NCBI RefSeq assembly: GCF_000359125.1
Contig: NZ_CAAF010000014.1
Coordinates: 40,830-104,829, forward strand
Length of the DNA stretch: 64,000 nucleotides
Reading direction: 5' to 3'
Source of the DNA: Mesorhizobium sp. STM 4661
GTDB taxonomy: Bacteria > Pseudomonadota > Alphaproteobacteria > Rhizobiales > Rhizobiaceae
Numbering within the stretch: position 1 is the first letter of the stretch; each line of letters opens with the position of its first letter. Position numbers and translations under genes: made by a program. This document shows, piece by piece, positions 45,584 through 56,246 of this stretch. The notes beneath the pieces were generated by a model, which was given only the letters and a program-made list of their open reading frames with translations, ran no database searches and was not told the DNA's origin.

Positions 45584-45649
45584 ACCATGATCTTATCCGA
45601 AAACCGGTTTCCACTTTTGCTGCGCTGACCTTCGGTTCGGGATCATGGT
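45584..45649. repeat. Short palindromic repeat ACCATGATC
   Basis: Outer 9-bp arms ACCATGATC/GATCATGGT with an inner CCGAAAACCGG-type core. Same family of short palindromes as at 26091 and 46617. Confidence 0.55.
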
Positions 45650-46605
45650 CTATCCGGTTCGACCTTCAGCGGCGAGCGCGGATGCAGGAGCAGCAGGATC
45701 GTCAGCAGGCTGCAGGCGATGCCGATCGCGGCGATGATGACAGCGTCAAGCGTCGTCCAGCCGGGGCCTTCGAGCGGCTTGGCATTGAACAAGGCGAAGG
45801 AATTGTAGCTCTGCTGATGCGAAATCAGCAGAAACCCGGTCAAATTGTTGCCGAGATGGACGCCGAAGGCGGCACCGAGATTGCCGGTGGCATAGACGAG
45901 AAGCGTCAGGAGCAACGTAAAAGCGGCGATCGAGGCGAGCACGCAGGCGTTGATGGCGGCGCTCGAGCTTGGGCTCCAATGCATCGAGGTGAACAGAAGC
46001 CCCGGCAGCAGCGCCCAGATGAAGGGGTTTTGAAACCGACTGGCCAGGCCCCTCAAGAAATAGCCGCGGAACAGCACCTCTTCGGACGAGGCCTGCAGCA
46101 GGGTCAGCACAATGATCGGGATCAGGAAGACAAGCCAGGTCGAGAAGCCGATCGCACCGCGCGCAATACCGGGCTGCAGCATATAGAGCAGGATTTCGGA
46201 GAGCAGCGAGGTGATCAGCACCGCGGCCAATCCCCTAAGGAATCCCGAGCGCGAGACACGGCGACTCACGCCGAGCAGCGCCGTCAGCGGCTCGCGATGG
46301 ACCCAGCGCATGGCAACCCACAGGCCGATCCAGATGCCGGCGAACGAGGCGAGCGCGGCAAGAATCCCGGCGGGCGACGCCATGAAGTCCTGAACCGTAC
46401 CCGAGGATGCCTGCCACAGCGCGAAAAGATAGGCGCCGCCGAGCAGCACGACCATGGTCGTCGCGACCCAGAACAGGATGACGATCGCCGATCCGAACAG
46501 GAGGCGCGGCAGGGTCGTCTTGTCGTTCAGGGTAAGCCGATAGCGCTCGAAGGCGGCAGGGTCTGGTATCACGCGGGTTCCTTTGCCGAACGCATCGGGT
46601 CGCAT
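45643..46605 (-). CDS. CPBP family intramembrane metalloprotease
   Basis: A 320-residue polytopic membrane protein with about eight helices. EEVLFRGYFLRGLASRF carries the EEXXXR motif, FTSMHWS the second motif and HLGNNL the third, the triad of CAAX protease and bacteriocin-processing (Abi/CPBP) enzymes. Substrate unknown. Its start may be later than the first ATG, because the first 30 residues are polar. Confidence 0.88.
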   Translation of the reverse strand: MRPDAFGKGTRVIPDPAAFERYRLTLNDKTTLPRLLFGSAIVILFWVATTMVVLLGGAYLFALWQASSGTVQDFMASPAGILAALASFAGIWIGLWVAMRWVHREPLTALLGVSRRVSRSGFLRGLAAVLITSLLSEILLYMLQPGIARGAIGFSTWLVFLIPIIVLTLLQASSEEVLFRGYFLRGLASRFQNPFIWALLPGLLFTSMHWSPSSSAAINACVLASIAAFTLLLTLLVYATGNLGAAFGVHLGNNLTGFLLISHQQSYNSFALFNAKPLEGPGWTTLDAVIIAAIGIACSLLTILLLLHPRSPLKVEPDRP

Positions 46606-46616
46606 GATCTAGCGCA

Positions 46617-46650
46617 TGACCCCGAAAATCAAAATCGATTTTCGGGGTCA
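46617..46650. repeat. Perfect 14-bp stem hairpin
   Basis: TGACCCCGAAAATC (46617-46630) and GATTTTCGGGGTCA (46637-46650) pair perfectly around a 6-nt loop. It lies between the SH3/DUF1236 gene and the protease gene and could terminate the former. Confidence 0.75.
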
Positions 46651-46712
46651 TACACTAATTGAAGCTGCGGACACCGCCGACCTTGGCGGCGGTGTCCTGC
46701 TGGTTCTTGACG

Positions 46713-47315
46713 TCAGCGCACGACGTACATAATGCGCCGCGTGGCCGGATCGACCAGCGCCGGCTGGCCGTTCACATAGACATAGCGATAGTCGTAGTCT
46801 GGAATCTCACGCAATTCGACGCTGTCGGGCAAGGTTGCGCCGGTAACCACCTCGCCATCGAGATAGACCGGATCGAGCCGGTTGGTGTCGACATAGGTGC
46901 GGACCTCGGCCGGCGGCCGTCTGATAGGCTCGATCGGCTCGCCAGCGACGATCGCTCCGGTATAGGTGTCGGAATACTCGTCGCTGTCCGCCGGCGGTGT
47001 CACGATGGTGATGTCGGCGTCGGTCGGACGCCGCGTCAGCACGACGCGGTCGCCACCGAAATCGGCGGTCACATAGTCGGAATAGATCCAACCCTGACCG
47101 CCGGCCTCGGCGATTGTGCACCATTTGCTGTTTTCGATGCAGCCGTCGAGCGTCGCCGACTGGCCGGCGGCAAGCACGCCAATAACCGGATATTGCGGGC
47201 CAGGCCCGGCGCGCACATTGAGATCGGCAATGGCCGAAACGGCAGTGTCGGCCAAGGCCGTCCCCGACATGGCGGCAAGCGCGCCGGCTATGGCAGGAAA
47301 CAGTAAGCGTTTCAT
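46713..47315 (-). CDS. Secreted SH3-domain protein with DUF1236
   Basis: A 200-residue exported protein: signal peptide 1-22, a bacterial SH3 domain (about 25-90: AIADLNVRAGPGPQYPVIGVL, GWIYSDYV) and a C-terminal DUF1236-type segment (YVYVNGQPALVDPATRRIMYVVR). SH3b domains of this kind often bind cell-wall or surface components; DUF1236 is a rhizobial family of unknown role. Single gene. Confidence 0.88.
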   Translation of the reverse strand: MKRLLFPAIAGALAAMSGTALADTAVSAIADLNVRAGPGPQYPVIGVLAAGQSATLDGCIENSKWCTIAEAGGQGWIYSDYVTADFGGDRVVLTRRPTDADITIVTPPADSDEYSDTYTGAIVAGEPIEPIRRPPAEVRTYVDTNRLDPVYLDGEVVTGATLPDSVELREIPDYDYRYVYVNGQPALVDPATRRIMYVVR

Positions 47316-47379
47316 GGTTTCGCTCCGTTTTTCACAATCCCTCGCGAACGGAAACGAGGCAAACCCTCATGCGTTCCGG

Positions 47380-48495
47380 CTAAAATGCCCCGGCCGGCTC
47401 ACGATTTATTCCGGTTTCTTTCGTCAGCCCGGTCAGAAGGTCGTGGATAAAGGCCAGTTTTTGCGCTGTTACATCCGAGATGACGAAGGGATAGAGGTCG
47501 GGCAGACCCATGCAGCGGTTGATCGAGTTGGACGCTTCCGACAGCACCAGCCAGCGGGTCAGGATCTTTTCAAAGGGTTCCGGCGTGGCGGCGGGTTCGG
47601 CCGGCGCGGCCTGCAGTCTACCGCCGGTATCGCCCCGCGGCAGAGCGTTGGTTTCCACGGTTTCCAGCCGGCCGAGCGGGAAATTCAGCGCATGCACCAT
47701 TTCCAGCGTGTCGGTGATGTGCAGATGGTGCGCCCATGTCTCGGCCCAGTCCTCCCAGGGATGAGACGTGGCATAGGCCGAGATGTGGCCCTGCTGCCAG
47801 TCGGGCGCAGCACCATTGGCGTAGTAGGCCTTCAGCGCCTGTTCGTAGTCGGCGCGCTCGTCGCCGAACAAAGCGCGGAAGGCGACAAGCCTTTGCGGAT
47901 CGTCGCGGATCAGGCGGTCCCAGTAGTAGTGACCAAGCTCATGGCGGAAATGACCGAGCAAGGTGCGGTAGTTCTCGCCCATTTCGACGCGCCGCTTTTC
48001 GCGCTCGGGCGAATCCGCCTCGGCGACATTGAGCGTGATCAGGCCGTTGTCATGGCCGGTCAGGATGCGCTCGCCGCTCAAAATACGCTCGCCACCGGGA
48101 CCGCCGCCGATCGGATCGCCGAGGAAGTCGAAGGCGAGGCCGGTTTCGTCAGCGGCACTCTGCTTGGGTGCGACCGGCAGCCCGGCGGCAAGCAGCGAAT
48201 AGATGGCTCGCTTCTTCGCCGCTTCGACGCGGATCCAGCGGCGGCGGTTGCCATCGACCGAAAGGTCGGGGATCAGCTGGTTCAGCACGCAGGCGCGGCA
48301 GAAGGCATGGCCCGGCTCCGCCATCCAGTTGCAGGCGCACTCGTCGGCATTGGTGCATTGGAAGACGCCGTCGACCCCGGACAGCGCGAAGCGCGCGTGT
48401 CCGGGGTCGTAAAGCACGAGGCTGGCGCAGTTGAGGCACTGGGCATTCTCGAAATACAGGCGATGGCCGCAATGCGGGCAGTCGAAGAGCTTCAT
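47380..48495 (-). CDS. Zinc-binding metallopeptidase family protein
   Basis: A 371-residue protein with an N-terminal zinc-ribbon region (CPHCGH, CLNCA, CACNW, CRACV in the first 95 residues) and a C-terminal peptidase-like domain with HELGHYYWDRL near residue 195, matching HEXXH plus a third ligand downstream. It fits the putative zinc-binding peptidase family (DUF2248/Peptidase_Mx). Function unknown; probably cytoplasmic. It has no close operon partner. Confidence 0.85.
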   Translation of the reverse strand: MKLFDCPHCGHRLYFENAQCLNCASLVLYDPGHARFALSGVDGVFQCTNADECACNWMAEPGHAFCRACVLNQLIPDLSVDGNRRRWIRVEAAKKRAIYSLLAAGLPVAPKQSAADETGLAFDFLGDPIGGGPGGERILSGERILTGHDNGLITLNVAEADSPEREKRRVEMGENYRTLLGHFRHELGHYYWDRLIRDDPQRLVAFRALFGDERADYEQALKAYYANGAAPDWQQGHISAYATSHPWEDWAETWAHHLHITDTLEMVHALNFPLGRLETVETNALPRGDTGGRLQAAPAEPAATPEPFEKILTRWLVLSEASNSINRCMGLPDLYPFVISDVTAQKLAFIHDLLTGLTKETGINREPAGAF

Positions 48496-48604
48496 CTCGG
48501 TCTCAAATCATCAGGGGGTCCGCACCCCGGAACAAGGTGACGGATATAGTGCGGGGCCATCCATTGCCCAAACGCCCGCCCACCCGCCGGCGTTCCCGCC
48601 GATG

Positions 48605-49356
48605 CTACTTTGCCGCAAGCTGGGCGGCGACCTGCCGTGCCACCGCCTCGCCAGACAGGCGCGCGCCGCCGCAGGTCTGTATAAGCGGACCGGCCAGATG
48701 CTCTCCGGCGAAGAAGATTTTTTCCGCTATCGGCCGCATCAGCGTGGCGCGCGCCTCCGAACGGCCGGGGCGGGCCGCCGCATAGGCGCCGCGCACGAAG
48801 CGCTCGGGCGACCAATGCGCCAAACCCTTCCTTGGTGAAATAGTTCGGATCGAGGTCGGCGGCGGCCCTGAAAGTCGCGGATCGAGATCTCGTCCTCATC
48901 GGCGCCGAAATCCATCGGCCCGGCAAAGGTGGCGGCGGCGCGCGGTGCCTGGCCCCTGGCCAGCAGCGCCGAAAGACGGTCGTCGTCGCCATCGCCGACC
49001 TGATGCGCCGCCAGCAGTTCGAACAGCTTGGCATCGGCGGCCTTCATCGTGGCCTCCTCGGCCTCGCTCGCCTTGCGCTTGCGGTAATAGAGATGATCGA
49101 CATTCATGTCGTGATGGTGAAGCGTCCAGCCGGCGGCCTGGGCCTCGGGAAAATAGGGATTGCGGTCTGCCGCGTGCAGCCAGGCGCAGCCGATGTCGAA
49201 CGGCACGCCAAAATGCCGATCGCTGGTCCAGGCGCGGCCGCCGATGCGGTTCATCGCCTCGAACAGCTTGAAGGAAGGGCCGGCTGCGCCAAGGATCCTG
49301 GCGGCGGAAAGCCCCGCCGAGCCGACGCCAATGATCACGACATCAACGTCTTCCAT
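48605..49356 (-). pseudogene. FAD-dependent amine oxidase with frameshift and internal deletion
   Basis: The N-terminal part from ATG 49356 (VDVVIIGVGSAGLSAARIL, NRIGGRAWTS) is a normal FAD-binding Rossmann start of a flavin amine oxidase. After DEISIRDFQ an extra base near 48866-48868 breaks the frame; the next frame gives AADLDPNYFTKEGFGALV. At about 48805-48815 it joins a third frame that reads WSPERFVRGAYAAARPG through EKIFFAGEHLAGPLIQTCGGA, the usual C-terminus. Some 190 residues of the middle are missing, so the gene is dead. Confidence 0.88.
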
Positions 49357-49459
49357 GAATATTCTTCCCCGCCACAATAATCGCTTGATCGTAGGCAAGT
49401 TCCGCGGCATTCGCCAGCAGGGGGCCGGGGACGCGTAAACGACTTCTTACCGCATCTGC

Positions 49460-49483
49460 CCGAAAATCGGAGTCGACTTTCGG
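49460..49483. repeat. Short CCGAAA palindrome
   Basis: Imperfect inverted repeat CCGAAAATCGG / CGACTTTCGG in the promoter region of the lytic transglycosylase gene, related to the short palindromes at 26091 and 45584. Confidence 0.4.
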
Positions 49484-49611
49484 AAAGCATGATAAGCGGG
49501 TTCAAAGTGTTGGAGCGTACTTTGTGCGTGCGAATGGACGCACGGTGACAAACGCGCGTTTCGCTGGCAAATTCGCAACCGGGACGTGATTCAGGCAATC
49601 AGGAGAACAGC

Positions 49612-50409
49612 ATGGCATTTCTTGCCAAGGGAAAAATGTTTGCAGCGGCCGCGGTGGTGGCGTTGCTTGCGCTGGCGACGGGCGCGCAGGCGGCCAGCTG
49701 CGGCAAGAGCGGCGCCGGCTTCGATGCCTGGAAGCCGGAGTTTGCCGCGGAGGCCAAGGCCAACGGCGTAGGCTCGAAGGGGCTGGCCGCTCTGGCTCGC
49801 GCGACCTACGCAACAAAGACGATCGCCGCCGACCGCGCCATCCACAAGGCCTTCAGCGGCTCGGTGGAAGCTTTCATGAAGCGCCGTGGCGGGTCCGCGA
49901 TCATTGCCAAGGGCCGTGCGCTGAAGAGGTCGAATGCGGCGCTGTTCGACAAGATCGAACGGACCTACGGCGTGCCGCCGGGTGTGTTGCTCGCCATCTG
50001 GGGTATGGAGACCGGCTTCGGTTCCTCCATGGGCAACCAGAATACGGTCTCCGCCATTTTAACGCTTGCCTATGATTGCCGCCGGCCGGAGTTCTTTTAC
50101 CCGCATGCCATTGCTGCCCTGAAGCTGGTTGATCGCGGAGCGTTGAGCGCCTCGTCGGTCGGCGCCATGCATGGCGAGATTGGCCACACGCAGTTCCTGC
50201 CCGGAAATGTTTTGAAGTATGGAGTCGGCAACGGAAATCTGCGCGACAAGAGCACTGCGTTGGCTTCCACCGCCAACTTCCTCAAGGGTCAAGGTTGGCG
50301 GGCCGGCGCGAGTTACGAGGCGAATATGGGCGCAATCGCTGGCTGGAATTCCGCGAGCGTCTATCAACAGGCCATCGCCCGCATCGCCACGGCGATCGAT
50401 GCCGACTGA
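49612..50409 (+). CDS. Lytic murein transglycosylase (MltB-like)
   Basis: A 265-residue exported enzyme with a signal peptide at 1-27 (cleavage after AQA). The catalytic domain has VLLAIWGMETGFGSSMGNQ, whose Glu is the catalytic acid, and GHTQFLPGNVLKYG, both typical of the SLT_2/MltB family that cleaves peptidoglycan to 1,6-anhydromuropeptides. It lacks a lipobox and a C-terminal peptidoglycan-binding domain, so it is a soluble periplasmic minimal form. Single gene. Confidence 0.92.
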   Translation: MAFLAKGKMFAAAAVVALLALATGAQAASCGKSGAGFDAWKPEFAAEAKANGVGSKGLAALARATYATKTIAADRAIHKAFSGSVEAFMKRRGGSAIIAKGRALKRSNAALFDKIERTYGVPPGVLLAIWGMETGFGSSMGNQNTVSAILTLAYDCRRPEFFYPHAIAALKLVDRGALSASSVGAMHGEIGHTQFLPGNVLKYGVGNGNLRDKSTALASTANFLKGQGWRAGASYEANMGAIAGWNSASVYQQAIARIATAIDAD

Positions 50410-50448
50410 CAGAATGTCCATTAATAGACGAGGCCGAGGTGACGGCTG

Positions 50449-50479
50449 ATCTCCCCCGCAAGGGGGGAGATCAGCAGCT

Positions 50480-50480
<1 letters not shown>
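50449..50480. repeat. Half copy of the dispersed palindrome
   Basis: Only one inner hairpin (CTCCCCCGCAAGGGGGGAG) of the RIME-like element, at the convergent border of the transglycosylase and argG. Confidence 0.6.
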
Positions 50481-51700
<1,220 letters not shown>

Positions 51701-51881
51701 TTTTGGCGGTTCCGCGACAGGGGTTCTTTGCTGGGCGAGGTATCACGGCATTTCCGGGCTGCGCAAGAGACGAACGATGCTCCAGCCCCACTGGGCCAGA
51801 TGCTGCATCGGCCAGTCGCTGGCACGGACACGGTGCATGCGCTATAGGGTGCACCGTCTTTCCGTCCATCGGGAGCTGTCC

Positions 51882-52523
51882 ATGTCCTTCATTCCCGACA
51901 CCGCCACGCTGATCCAGTTCGCCATTGCCACCGTGATCCTGGCGATCACGCCGGGGCCTGACATGACGCTGTTCGTGTCGCGGACGCTGAGCCAGGGCCG
52001 CGCCACCGGCTTTGCCTCGATGGCCGGTGCGCTGTGCGGCACGCTGATCCACACGACGCTGGTGGTGGTCGGCGTCTCGGCGCTGATCGTCGCCTCGCCG
52101 ATGGCCTTCTTCGTGCTCAAGCTGTTCGGCGCCGGCTATCTCGTCTTCCTGGCCTGGCAAGCCATCGCCAAGGGGTCGGCCTTTTCGCCGGAGAAGAAGA
52201 GCGGACCGCAGATTTCGCTGTTCCGCAGCTGGGCGGCGGGGCTCGGCGTCAATCTGCTCAACCCGAAGATCATCCTGTTCTTCATGACCTTCCTGCCGCA
52301 ATTCGTCTCGGCGCACGATCCGAACGCGCCGGGAAAACTGTTCTTCCTCGGCGCGATGTTCGTCGTGCTGTCGATCCCGGTGACGGCGCCGATGGTGTTC
52401 GCGGCCGAGAAATTCTCATCGGCGATGAAGGCCAGCCCGCGGGTGACGCGCGTCGTCGACTATCTGTTCGCCGGGGTGTTTTCGGCCTTCGCGCTCAAGA
52501 TCCTGACGGCCCAGGCGAAATAG
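51882..52523 (+). CDS. LysE family translocator
   Basis: A 213-residue inner-membrane exporter with about six helices: ITPGPDMTLFVSRTLSQGRATGFASMAGALCGT is the family signature near the start, and NLLNPKIILFFMTFLPQFV follows in the second half. Members export amino acids such as lysine, threonine or homoserine lactone; the substrate here is unknown. GGGAG precedes the ATG at 51882. Its 3' end overlaps the convergent small membrane gene by 29 bp. Confidence 0.9.
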   Translation: MSFIPDTATLIQFAIATVILAITPGPDMTLFVSRTLSQGRATGFASMAGALCGTLIHTTLVVVGVSALIVASPMAFFVLKLFGAGYLVFLAWQAIAKGSAFSPEKKSGPQISLFRSWAAGLGVNLLNPKIILFFMTFLPQFVSAHDPNAPGKLFFLGAMFVVLSIPVTAPMVFAAEKFSSAMKASPRVTRVVDYLFAGVFSAFALKILTAQAK

Positions 52524-52974
52524 GGCTGCCAATCTGACGCCAGGTTCCGGCCCAGCGGCCGGCGCTCAGCCAGTAGAAAATGCCGCCGACCATGCCGCAG
52601 CCGATCACCGCCAGCATGACGCTGGTGTTGGTGACATCGAAATTGGCGTCGGCCGTCTGGTGGACGAAGCCGAGGAAAACCGCGGCGACCACAGCACCCG
52701 CCAGCGCATAGAACAGCCAGTCGCGCCGGCCGAGGATCTCGGAGACGAGGATGGCGACGGCCGCCGGCATGAAGGCGAAATAGGCGACGAACAGCGCGAC
52801 GAAGGGGATGGAAAACCACAGCGAGGCTTGCGCCGCCGGTTGCGTCTGCTCCGTCATCAGCCCAAGAGACGCCAGGAACATGATGTTGAGGAACGCGCTG
52901 GCCGCCAGCGAAGCGACGCCATAGCCGATCAGGATGACAGCGAAGCGGACGAGGTAGGCGACGAGACGGTTCAC
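52495..52974 (-). CDS. Hypothetical four-helix membrane protein after rlmN
   Basis: A 159-residue protein with four hydrophobic helices (about 7-27, 55-78, 86-108 and 122-141). It starts at GTG, whose GTGA overlaps the rlmN stop, so it is coupled to rlmN. No family recognised. The convergent overlap with the LysE gene is 29 bp. Confidence 0.75.
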   Translation of the reverse strand: MNRLVAYLVRFAVILIGYGVASLAASAFLNIMFLASLGLMTEQTQPAAQASLWFSIPFVALFVAYFAFMPAAVAILVSEILGRRDWLFYALAGAVVAAVFLGFVHQTADANFDVTNTSVMLAVIGCGMVGGIFYWLSAGRWAGTWRQIGSPISPGPSGS

Positions 52975-54206
52975 GCCTCGCCGTGCCCCGCGATCATCAT
53001 CGCTTCCAGCGCCAGACGGTCGACCTTGCGCATGCGCTCGGAGTCCGATTTGAGCTGGCCGCAGGCGGCGAGGATATCGCGGCCGCGCGGCGTGCGGATC
53101 GGCGAGGCATAGCCGGCATTGTTGATATAGTCGGCAAACTTCTCGATCGTCTCCCAGTCCGAGCACTGGTAGTTGGTGCCCGGCCATGGGTTGAACGGGA
53201 TCAGGTTGATCTTGGCCGGGATGCCCTTGAGCAATTTGATCAGTCCCTTGGCGTCCTCGATGGAATCGTTGACGTCCTTCAGCATCACATATTCGAAGGT
53301 GATGCGTTTGGCGTTGGAGAGGCCGGGATAGGCTCGGCAGGCGGCGATCAGCTCCTTCAAAGGATACTTCTTGTTGATCGGCACCAGAAGGTCGCGCAAA
53401 TCGTCATTGGTGGCGTGCAGCGAGATCGCCAGCATGACGCCGATCTCCTCGCCGGTGCGGAAGATTTCGGGCACGACACCGGAGGTCGACAGCGTGATGC
53501 GGCGCTTGGACAGGGAAAGTCCGTCGCCGTCGGAAGCGATCAGCAGCGCCTTCTTCACCGCCTCGAAATTGTAGAGCGGCTCGCCCATGCCCATCATGAC
53601 GATGTTCGACACTTTGCGGCCCTCGGCCGGCACGATGGCGCCGTCCGGCGTGTCGCGGTCGGGGAAATCGCCGAGCCGGTCGCGGGCGGTGAGCAACTGC
53701 GCCAGGATTTCTTCCGCTGTCAAATTGCGCACCAGCTTCTGCGTGCCGGTGTGGCAGAAGGAACAGGTCAGCGTGCAGCCGACCTGCGAGGAGATGCACA
53801 GCGTGCCGCGGCCCTCTTCGGGAATGTAGACGGTCTCGATCTCGACCGGCCGGCCGGCGCCGCGCGGCGGAAAGCGGAACAGCCATTTGCGCGTGCCGTC
53901 CGAGGAGATCTGTTCCTCGACGATTTCGGGTCTTGCAACGGTGAAGTGCTTGTCCAGCTCGGCGCGCAGATCCTTGGAGATGTTGAACATGCCGGCGAAG
54001 TCGGAGACGCCGCGCACATACATCCAGTGCCAGAGCTGCTGGGCGCGCATCTTGGCCTGGCGCTCCGGCACGATGCCTGATGCGACGAGGGCGGCACCAA
54101 GCTCGGCACGCGTCAGTCCGATCAGCGACGGTTTTTCGGCCGGCATGGCGCGAGCGCGCAACGCCTCACGGGCGCCCTCAGTGGTAAGATCGAGCGAAAG
54201 GGTCAT
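52971..54206 (-). CDS. rlmN: Dual-specificity rRNA/tRNA adenine C2-methyltransferase
   Basis: A 411-residue radical-SAM enzyme that methylates C2 of A2503 in 23S rRNA and A37 of some tRNAs. The cluster motif [11 protein letters not shown] lies around residue 135-145; [41 protein letters not shown] and [12 protein letters not shown] are characteristic, and the C-terminal Cys involved in the methyl-transfer mechanism sits in AACGQLKSD. The ATG at 54206 gives the family N-terminus. First of a two-gene unit with the small membrane protein. Confidence 0.96.
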   Translation of the reverse strand: MTLSLDLTTEGAREALRARAMPAEKPSLIGLTRAELGAALVASGIVPERQAKMRAQQLWHWMYVRGVSDFAGMFNISKDLRAELDKHFTVARPEIVEEQISSDGTRKWLFRFPPRGAGRPVEIETVYIPEEGRGTLCISSQVGCTLTCSFCHTGTQKLVRNLTAEEILAQLLTARDRLGDFPDRDTPDGAIVPAEGRKVSNIVMMGMGEPLYNFEAVKKALLIASDGDGLSLSKRRITLSTSGVVPEIFRTGEEIGVMLAISLHATNDDLRDLLVPINKKYPLKELIAACRAYPGLSNAKRITFEYVMLKDVNDSIEDAKGLIKLLKGIPAKINLIPFNPWPGTNYQCSDWETIEKFADYINNAGYASPIRTPRGRDILAACGQLKSDSERMRKVDRLALEAMMIAGHGEA

Positions 54207-54664
54207 GGTTGCGCCAATATAAGCGATTTGCGGCCGATTGCAGCATCGCGCTGGAAATGAAGCGCGGCGCATAGCACAGCCTGACAGCGGAGTCATGTAT
54301 GATGCCGATTGTCGCGCCAGCGCAGGGCCAGGTTTTGGGCCGGCCTTTTACACGAGTATCATTTGCGAGGGTCTGGTCTCCGGATGTGGCCGCTGACCTG
54401 CACGCCGTCCTCGGCCCGCAGGTACAGGAATCCCGGAATCGAAATCAGCGGGATGATCGCGGGCAGGCGGCCTGTGTCCGACGCCGGTACATCCGCGTTC
54501 AAGGGCACATCATCCCGTGCGCCAACCGGCTTAGCCCTAAAGGCCGACGCTTGCGATGGGAATGGAGGTCAACAAATCTTGACCACGGCCAGCGAAGGTC
54601 GAGGCCTCGCGCTCGCACAAGAACGGGGGCGAGGACAGCTGTTTCCAGGCTGCCGTCAACCGAC
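54207..54664. other. Gap of 458 bp with one unexplained open frame
   Basis: The promoter of rlmN should lie at its left end. On the minus strand a 49-codon frame from GTG 54508 to the stop at 54359 reads VPLNADVPASDTGRLPAII and ISIPGFLYLRAEDG, which looks protein-like but has no ribosome binding site; it may be a gene remnant. Nothing else was recognised. Confidence 0.3.
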
Positions 54665-55168
54665 CTAATTACACTTGGCGATCGACGCCAATGCCGCCGA
54701 AATGCCCTTCAGCGAAAAGACGTAGGTGGTGGTGTTGCCGCGGCCGGACTTCGCCGACACCTTCATGTCGGTGCCCGTCTTCATCGCGGCGATCAGCACC
54801 GGCTCCTCGGCGGCATTCTCGACCCAGGCAGACTTGCCGCGGGTGAACATCGAGAAGCTCTTCTTGTCGATGGTGACGGTGGCCTTGGAGCCTTCCTGGA
54901 AATTGTAGCCGGCGATGAATTGCGGCTCATAGGAGATCTGCTGTCCCGGCCGCTGGCTGACGAAGAAGAACATGTCGCCATGGTTGAGCGTTGGCGGCTG
55001 CTTGTCGGTCGGCACGGTCAAGACGTAGCAGACCTTGCCGCCCGACGCCTTGTAGCTGTAGGTGCCCCAGGCATTGTGCTGGCCGATCTTGGTCGCCGAT
55101 TGCGCCAGGGCTGGCGCTGTCAAGGCCACCAGGACCAGGCTCGAAACTGTTGCAATCAATCCGCGCAT
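54665..55168 (-). CDS. Invasion-associated locus B (IalB)-like secreted protein
   Basis: A 167-residue exported protein: signal peptide 1-22 (ALTAPALAQ), then a beta-rich domain with WGTYSYKASGGKVCYVLTVP, FFFVSQRPGQQISYEPQFIAGYNF and a closing GISAALASIAKCN. These match the IalB family named from Bartonella and common in rhizobia, where its function is unknown. The ATG at 55168 gives a proper signal peptide; an earlier ATG does not. Single gene. Confidence 0.87.
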   Translation of the reverse strand: MRGLIATVSSLVLVALTAPALAQSATKIGQHNAWGTYSYKASGGKVCYVLTVPTDKQPPTLNHGDMFFFVSQRPGQQISYEPQFIAGYNFQEGSKATVTIDKKSFSMFTRGKSAWVENAAEEPVLIAAMKTGTDMKVSAKSGRGNTTTYVFSLKGISAALASIAKCN

Positions 55169-55417
55169 CGTTTTTCCCGTATTCCAAATGGTGCGGAGGC
55201 AGATCCGCATCGCGTCCTGCCGTCGCTTCATTTTGATTTAATCTGGGTTACCAAACGGTGAACTTCCTTTGGGAAAAGGACCCTCACCCCAGGAAACCGC
55301 CGCCATTCCCGCGCTGCCGCCCGAAAAGCGGCAGACATGGTGTCCCTGGCGCGACTTGGAGGCCACGAAAGCGGCAAGAGTTTGACTTTTCACACGGCCC
55401 GCTGGCCCTACGCCAGC

Positions 55418-55780
55418 TCAGCTCTCGTCGGCCATCGCCTCCCTGGCGGCCAGCCGGTGCGCGGGCGTGATATGGGCGCTGACGGCGGTGATCGCGGCGG
55501 TCAGCACGGCGATGTCGTCGGTGAAGCCGAGCCCGAAGACGAAGTCGGGGATCGCGTCCACGGGCAGCACGAAATAGCCGAGCGCGGCCAGCAATATGCC
55601 CTTGGCGCGCAGCGGCGTCTTCTTGTCCATGGCGCAGTAATAGGCGGCGACCACCTCTTCCATGAACGGGATATGCCGGGCGGCCTTCTTGGCGGTGCGC
55701 CAGAATTTTGCGCGCACTTCGCCCTCGTCGCCCTGCTTGCCGCTAAAGCCGAAGAAATCAAAACCGGATTTTTGCGCCAT
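55418..55780 (-). CDS. DUF1232 (YkvA-type) membrane protein
   Basis: A 120-residue protein with the DUF1232 core KTPLRAKGILLAALGYFVLPVDAIPDFVFGLGFTDDIAVL, a hydrophobic hairpin typical of YkvA proteins. GGAG lies 7 nt before the ATG at 55780. Function unknown. Single gene. Confidence 0.87.
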   Translation of the reverse strand: MAQKSGFDFFGFSGKQGDEGEVRAKFWRTAKKAARHIPFMEEVVAAYYCAMDKKTPLRAKGILLAALGYFVLPVDAIPDFVFGLGFTDDIAVLTAAITAVSAHITPAHRLAAREAMADES

Positions 55781-55897
55781 CAACATCTCCTTCGTGGGCG
55801 TCGCGCGTTCAACGCGCCGCCGCGAGGGAAATGTGGTGAAACCCGAACCGCGCTGCAAGATGCCGGTGATGGATTTCGGATTCGCCTGCCCGCGCAA

Positions 55898-56194
55898 TTA
55901 ACCGCCGAAATAGTGGTTCATCCTTTTCGCCAGCTCGATATCGAGAGCGGTGACGCCGCCGGCGTCATGCGTGTTCAGCGTGACGTCGACGGTCTTGTAG
56001 ACATTCGACCAGTCGGGATGATGGTCCATCTTCTCCGCCGCGAGCGCGACACGCGTCATGAAGGCGAAGGCTTCGGAGAAATTCCTGAAGGTGAATTTGC
56101 GACTGATCGAACGGCCATCGCCGGCTAGTGCCCAGCCGTCGAGACCGGCAAGCGCCTCGGCGATCGCATCCTTGTCCAGTTTCTCTCTCGTCAT
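55898..56194 (-). CDS. 4a-hydroxytetrahydrobiopterin dehydratase
   Basis: A 98-residue pterin-4a-carbinolamine dehydratase that recycles the pterin cofactor of aromatic hydroxylases. [54 protein letters not shown] contains the catalytic His pair and the EKMDHHPDW signature. No phenylalanine hydroxylase gene lies in the window, so a different pterin role is possible. Confidence 0.94.
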   Translation of the reverse strand: MTREKLDKDAIAEALAGLDGWALAGDGRSISRKFTFRNFSEAFAFMTRVALAAEKMDHHPDWSNVYKTVDVTLNTHDAGGVTALDIELAKRMNHYFGG

Positions 56195-56246
56195 GTGCGC
56201 TTCCTGTGCTATCTCGAATTGTGACCTTCACCATAGCGCCGGATCG

